From: an uncultured Prevotella sp.
GTDB lineage: Bacteria > Bacteroidota > Bacteroidia > Bacteroidales > Bacteroidaceae
Assembly: GCA_900772835.1 (NCBI GenBank)
Contig: CAAGSA010000112.1
Coordinates: 1 to 7,140, forward strand
DNA: 7,140 nucleotides
Direction: 5' to 3'
Positions 6,345 to 7,140 of the stretch are shown piece by piece (the stretch's first letter is position 1; every line of letters begins with the position of its first letter). The position numbers and the translations under genes are program-made. The notes beneath the pieces were generated by a model. The model ran no database searches, had not been told where the DNA came from, and was given only the letters and a program-made list of their open reading frames with translations.

Positions 6345-6743
6345 CTAATGAGTCTTTTTATATTCCTCTTTTGTGACTATTCCTTCTTTTGCTAGTTCTG
6401 GAGATTCAGCCGTCTTGTAAAAAATCCAATGGATAACAGGCTTACCTCCATATGAGGATGAATACGCTTGCTTAAAAATCCATCCACGGTCTACCATATA
6501 ATTGGCAGCATCGACCATACTGTTAAATTTTATCTCAGCACCATCCTCGTCAACAAATTTCAATTTACTACTTAGGTCACCCCACATGTTATATGATGCC
6601 TTTTCACCGAAGTCAAAGACAATCTTGAGTCCAGAGGTTAATTCCTTTTCTATACCCTTCACCTCACAGTAATACAACTTCTTTTGTGCGAATGACAATA
6701 AAGCCACGCTACACAACAACAATGATAATACTATTCGTTTCAT
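6345..6743 (-). CDS. Small exported protein of unknown function
   Basis: The 132-residue protein starts MKRIVLSLLLCSVALLSFAQ, a textbook signal peptide with likely cleavage SFA|QKK near residue 19, so it is periplasmic or outer-surface. The mature part contains KIVFDFGEKASYNMWGD, FVDEDGAEIKFNSMVDAANY, MVDRGWIFKQAY and VIHWIFYK. I recall the 'FNSMVDAxNYM...GWxFxQAY' pattern from many small exported Bacteroides and Prevotella proteins, whose role is not established. The frame is open upstream to 6800, but the Met at 6743 is chosen because it begins the signal peptide and has a GGAGAAG ribosome binding site about four bases upstream. It lies 22 bases after the methyltransferase stop on the same strand and may be co-transcribed, though no functional link is evident. 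Codon use is AT-rich, unlike the 553-5885 genes. Confidence 0.82.
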   Translation of the reverse strand: MKRIVLSLLLCSVALLSFAQKKLYYCEVKGIEKELTSGLKIVFDFGEKASYNMWGDLSSKLKFVDEDGAEIKFNSMVDAANYMVDRGWIFKQAYSSSYGGKPVIHWIFYKTAESPELAKEGIVTKEEYKKTH

Positions 6744-6765
6744 CGTTCTTCTCCTCAAATACAAA

Positions 6766-7140
6766 TCATACAATACTAAGCTTATATAAATCAGCCACAT
6801 ATCTATTGATTTCTTCTTTTGACCGTAAGCCTAAAAGTGTATCCTTTTGCTCCTTAGACATTGGATATATGCCAAAGTTTTTGACGTAGTTCTTTGCATA
6901 CGCATAATAATTGGCAGAATAAGGCTTGCTTGAGTTTCTGATATAATAATCAAACACATCTGACTCCAAAAGTCTTTTCATAACTCTAAGTTCACGAACA
7001 TCATCACAGAATATAGCATAACCACAATACATCAATAAATCCTGTTGCTCAGAAATGACGAAATGGGGTTTGTCTGACATATATGGGAAATACATTCTTA
7101 TACCATGATCGTTGATTGCCTGAGTTCTACCAAAGGCATA
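6766..7140 (-). CDS. N6-adenine DNA methyltransferase, C-terminal part (Eco57I/TaqI-like; runs off right edge)
   Basis: The minus-strand frame is open from the right window edge to TGA at 6768-6766, giving 124 residues of a protein whose start lies outside. The segments YAFGRTQAIND, FPYMSDKPHFVI, YCGYAIFCDD, then FDYYIRNSSKPYSANYYAYA and KNYVKNFGI are typical of the C-terminal target-recognition region of class I adenine methyltransferases of the Eco57I/TaqI-like restriction-modification type. The end EEINRYVADLYKLSIV looks like a natural C-terminus. The catalytic NPPY and SAM-binding motifs would lie upstream, outside the window, so activity cannot be judged. Whether it is a solitary methylase, a methylase with a partner nuclease, or a fused restriction-methylation enzyme is open. 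Codon use is AT-rich, consistent with an accessory gene. Confidence 0.8.
   Translation of the reverse strand, partial: YAFGRTQAINDHGIRMYFPYMSDKPHFVISEQQDLLMYCGYAIFCDDVRELRVMKRLLESDVFDYYIRNSSKPYSANYYAYAKNYVKNFGIYPMSKEQKDTLLGLRSKEEINRYVADLYKLSIV

Noticed and set aside
6744..6800. 19-residue N-terminal extension of the small exported protein
   Set aside because: It would bury the signal peptide and overlaps the methyltransferase end; the Met at 6743 has a proper ribosome binding site.
1..7140. CRISPR array, tRNA, rRNA or attachment site
   Set aside because: No regularly spaced repeats with unique spacers, no cloverleaf-like segment and no recognisable integrase or tRNA-end duplication were found by eye.

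Overview
The window reads as chromosome of a Bacteroidota member, most likely order Bacteroidales (Prevotella/Bacteroides-like). The grounds are the gene families (a RecD-like helicase of the Bacteroidota type, a DUF3822-like protein, a Bacteroidales-type small exported protein), promoters matching the Bacteroidota consensus TTTG-N19-21-TAnnTTTG, and weak A-rich translation starts. A narrower assignment is not supported by what I can see.

Layout. Positions 1-441 (minus) hold the N-terminal 147 residues of a RecD-like DNA helicase that runs off the left edge. Positions 442-552 are a compact intergenic region with two promoter-like elements that point at each other. From 553 to 5885 five plus-strand genes follow closely: a membrane-anchored pilin-like protein (553-1029), a DUF3822-like protein (1072 or 1102 to 1911), rsmD (1963-2493), dnaG (2490-4439, overlapping rsmD by ATGA) and a cardiolipin synthase (4461-5885). 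This block is GC-rich and uses C/G-ending codons (35 of 60 bases G+C in 5101-5160). It looks like a housekeeping operon serving rRNA modification, replication priming and membrane lipid synthesis, with two poorly characterised envelope or assembly-type genes at its head.

After 5885 the character changes abruptly to AT-rich DNA (14 of 60 bases G+C in 6001-6060; 24 of 60 in 6541-6600) read from the minus strand. It contains a possible terminator for the plus-strand operon, a short block of degenerate CACGAATTATC-type repeats inside a 7-bp inverted repeat, a 40-codon remnant of a gene cut off after its first conserved segment, a small exported protein (6345-6743), and the C-terminal 124 residues of an N6-adenine DNA methyltransferase of the Eco57I/TaqI type (6766-7140, continuing off the right edge). 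This is the edge of an accessory region, probably a restriction-modification locus beside the core operon.

The strongest points for follow-up are: (i) a short sequence encoding the tail NDNA(A/G)(S/N) that occurs three times around the junction of the first two operon genes, with both candidate DUF3822 start codons inside the repeats; (ii) the face-to-face promoters at 458-543; (iii) the pilin-like/DUF3822 pair; and (iv) the truncated gene and repeat block at the core/accessory boundary. I found no CRISPR array, tRNA, rRNA or complete novel defence system in the window.
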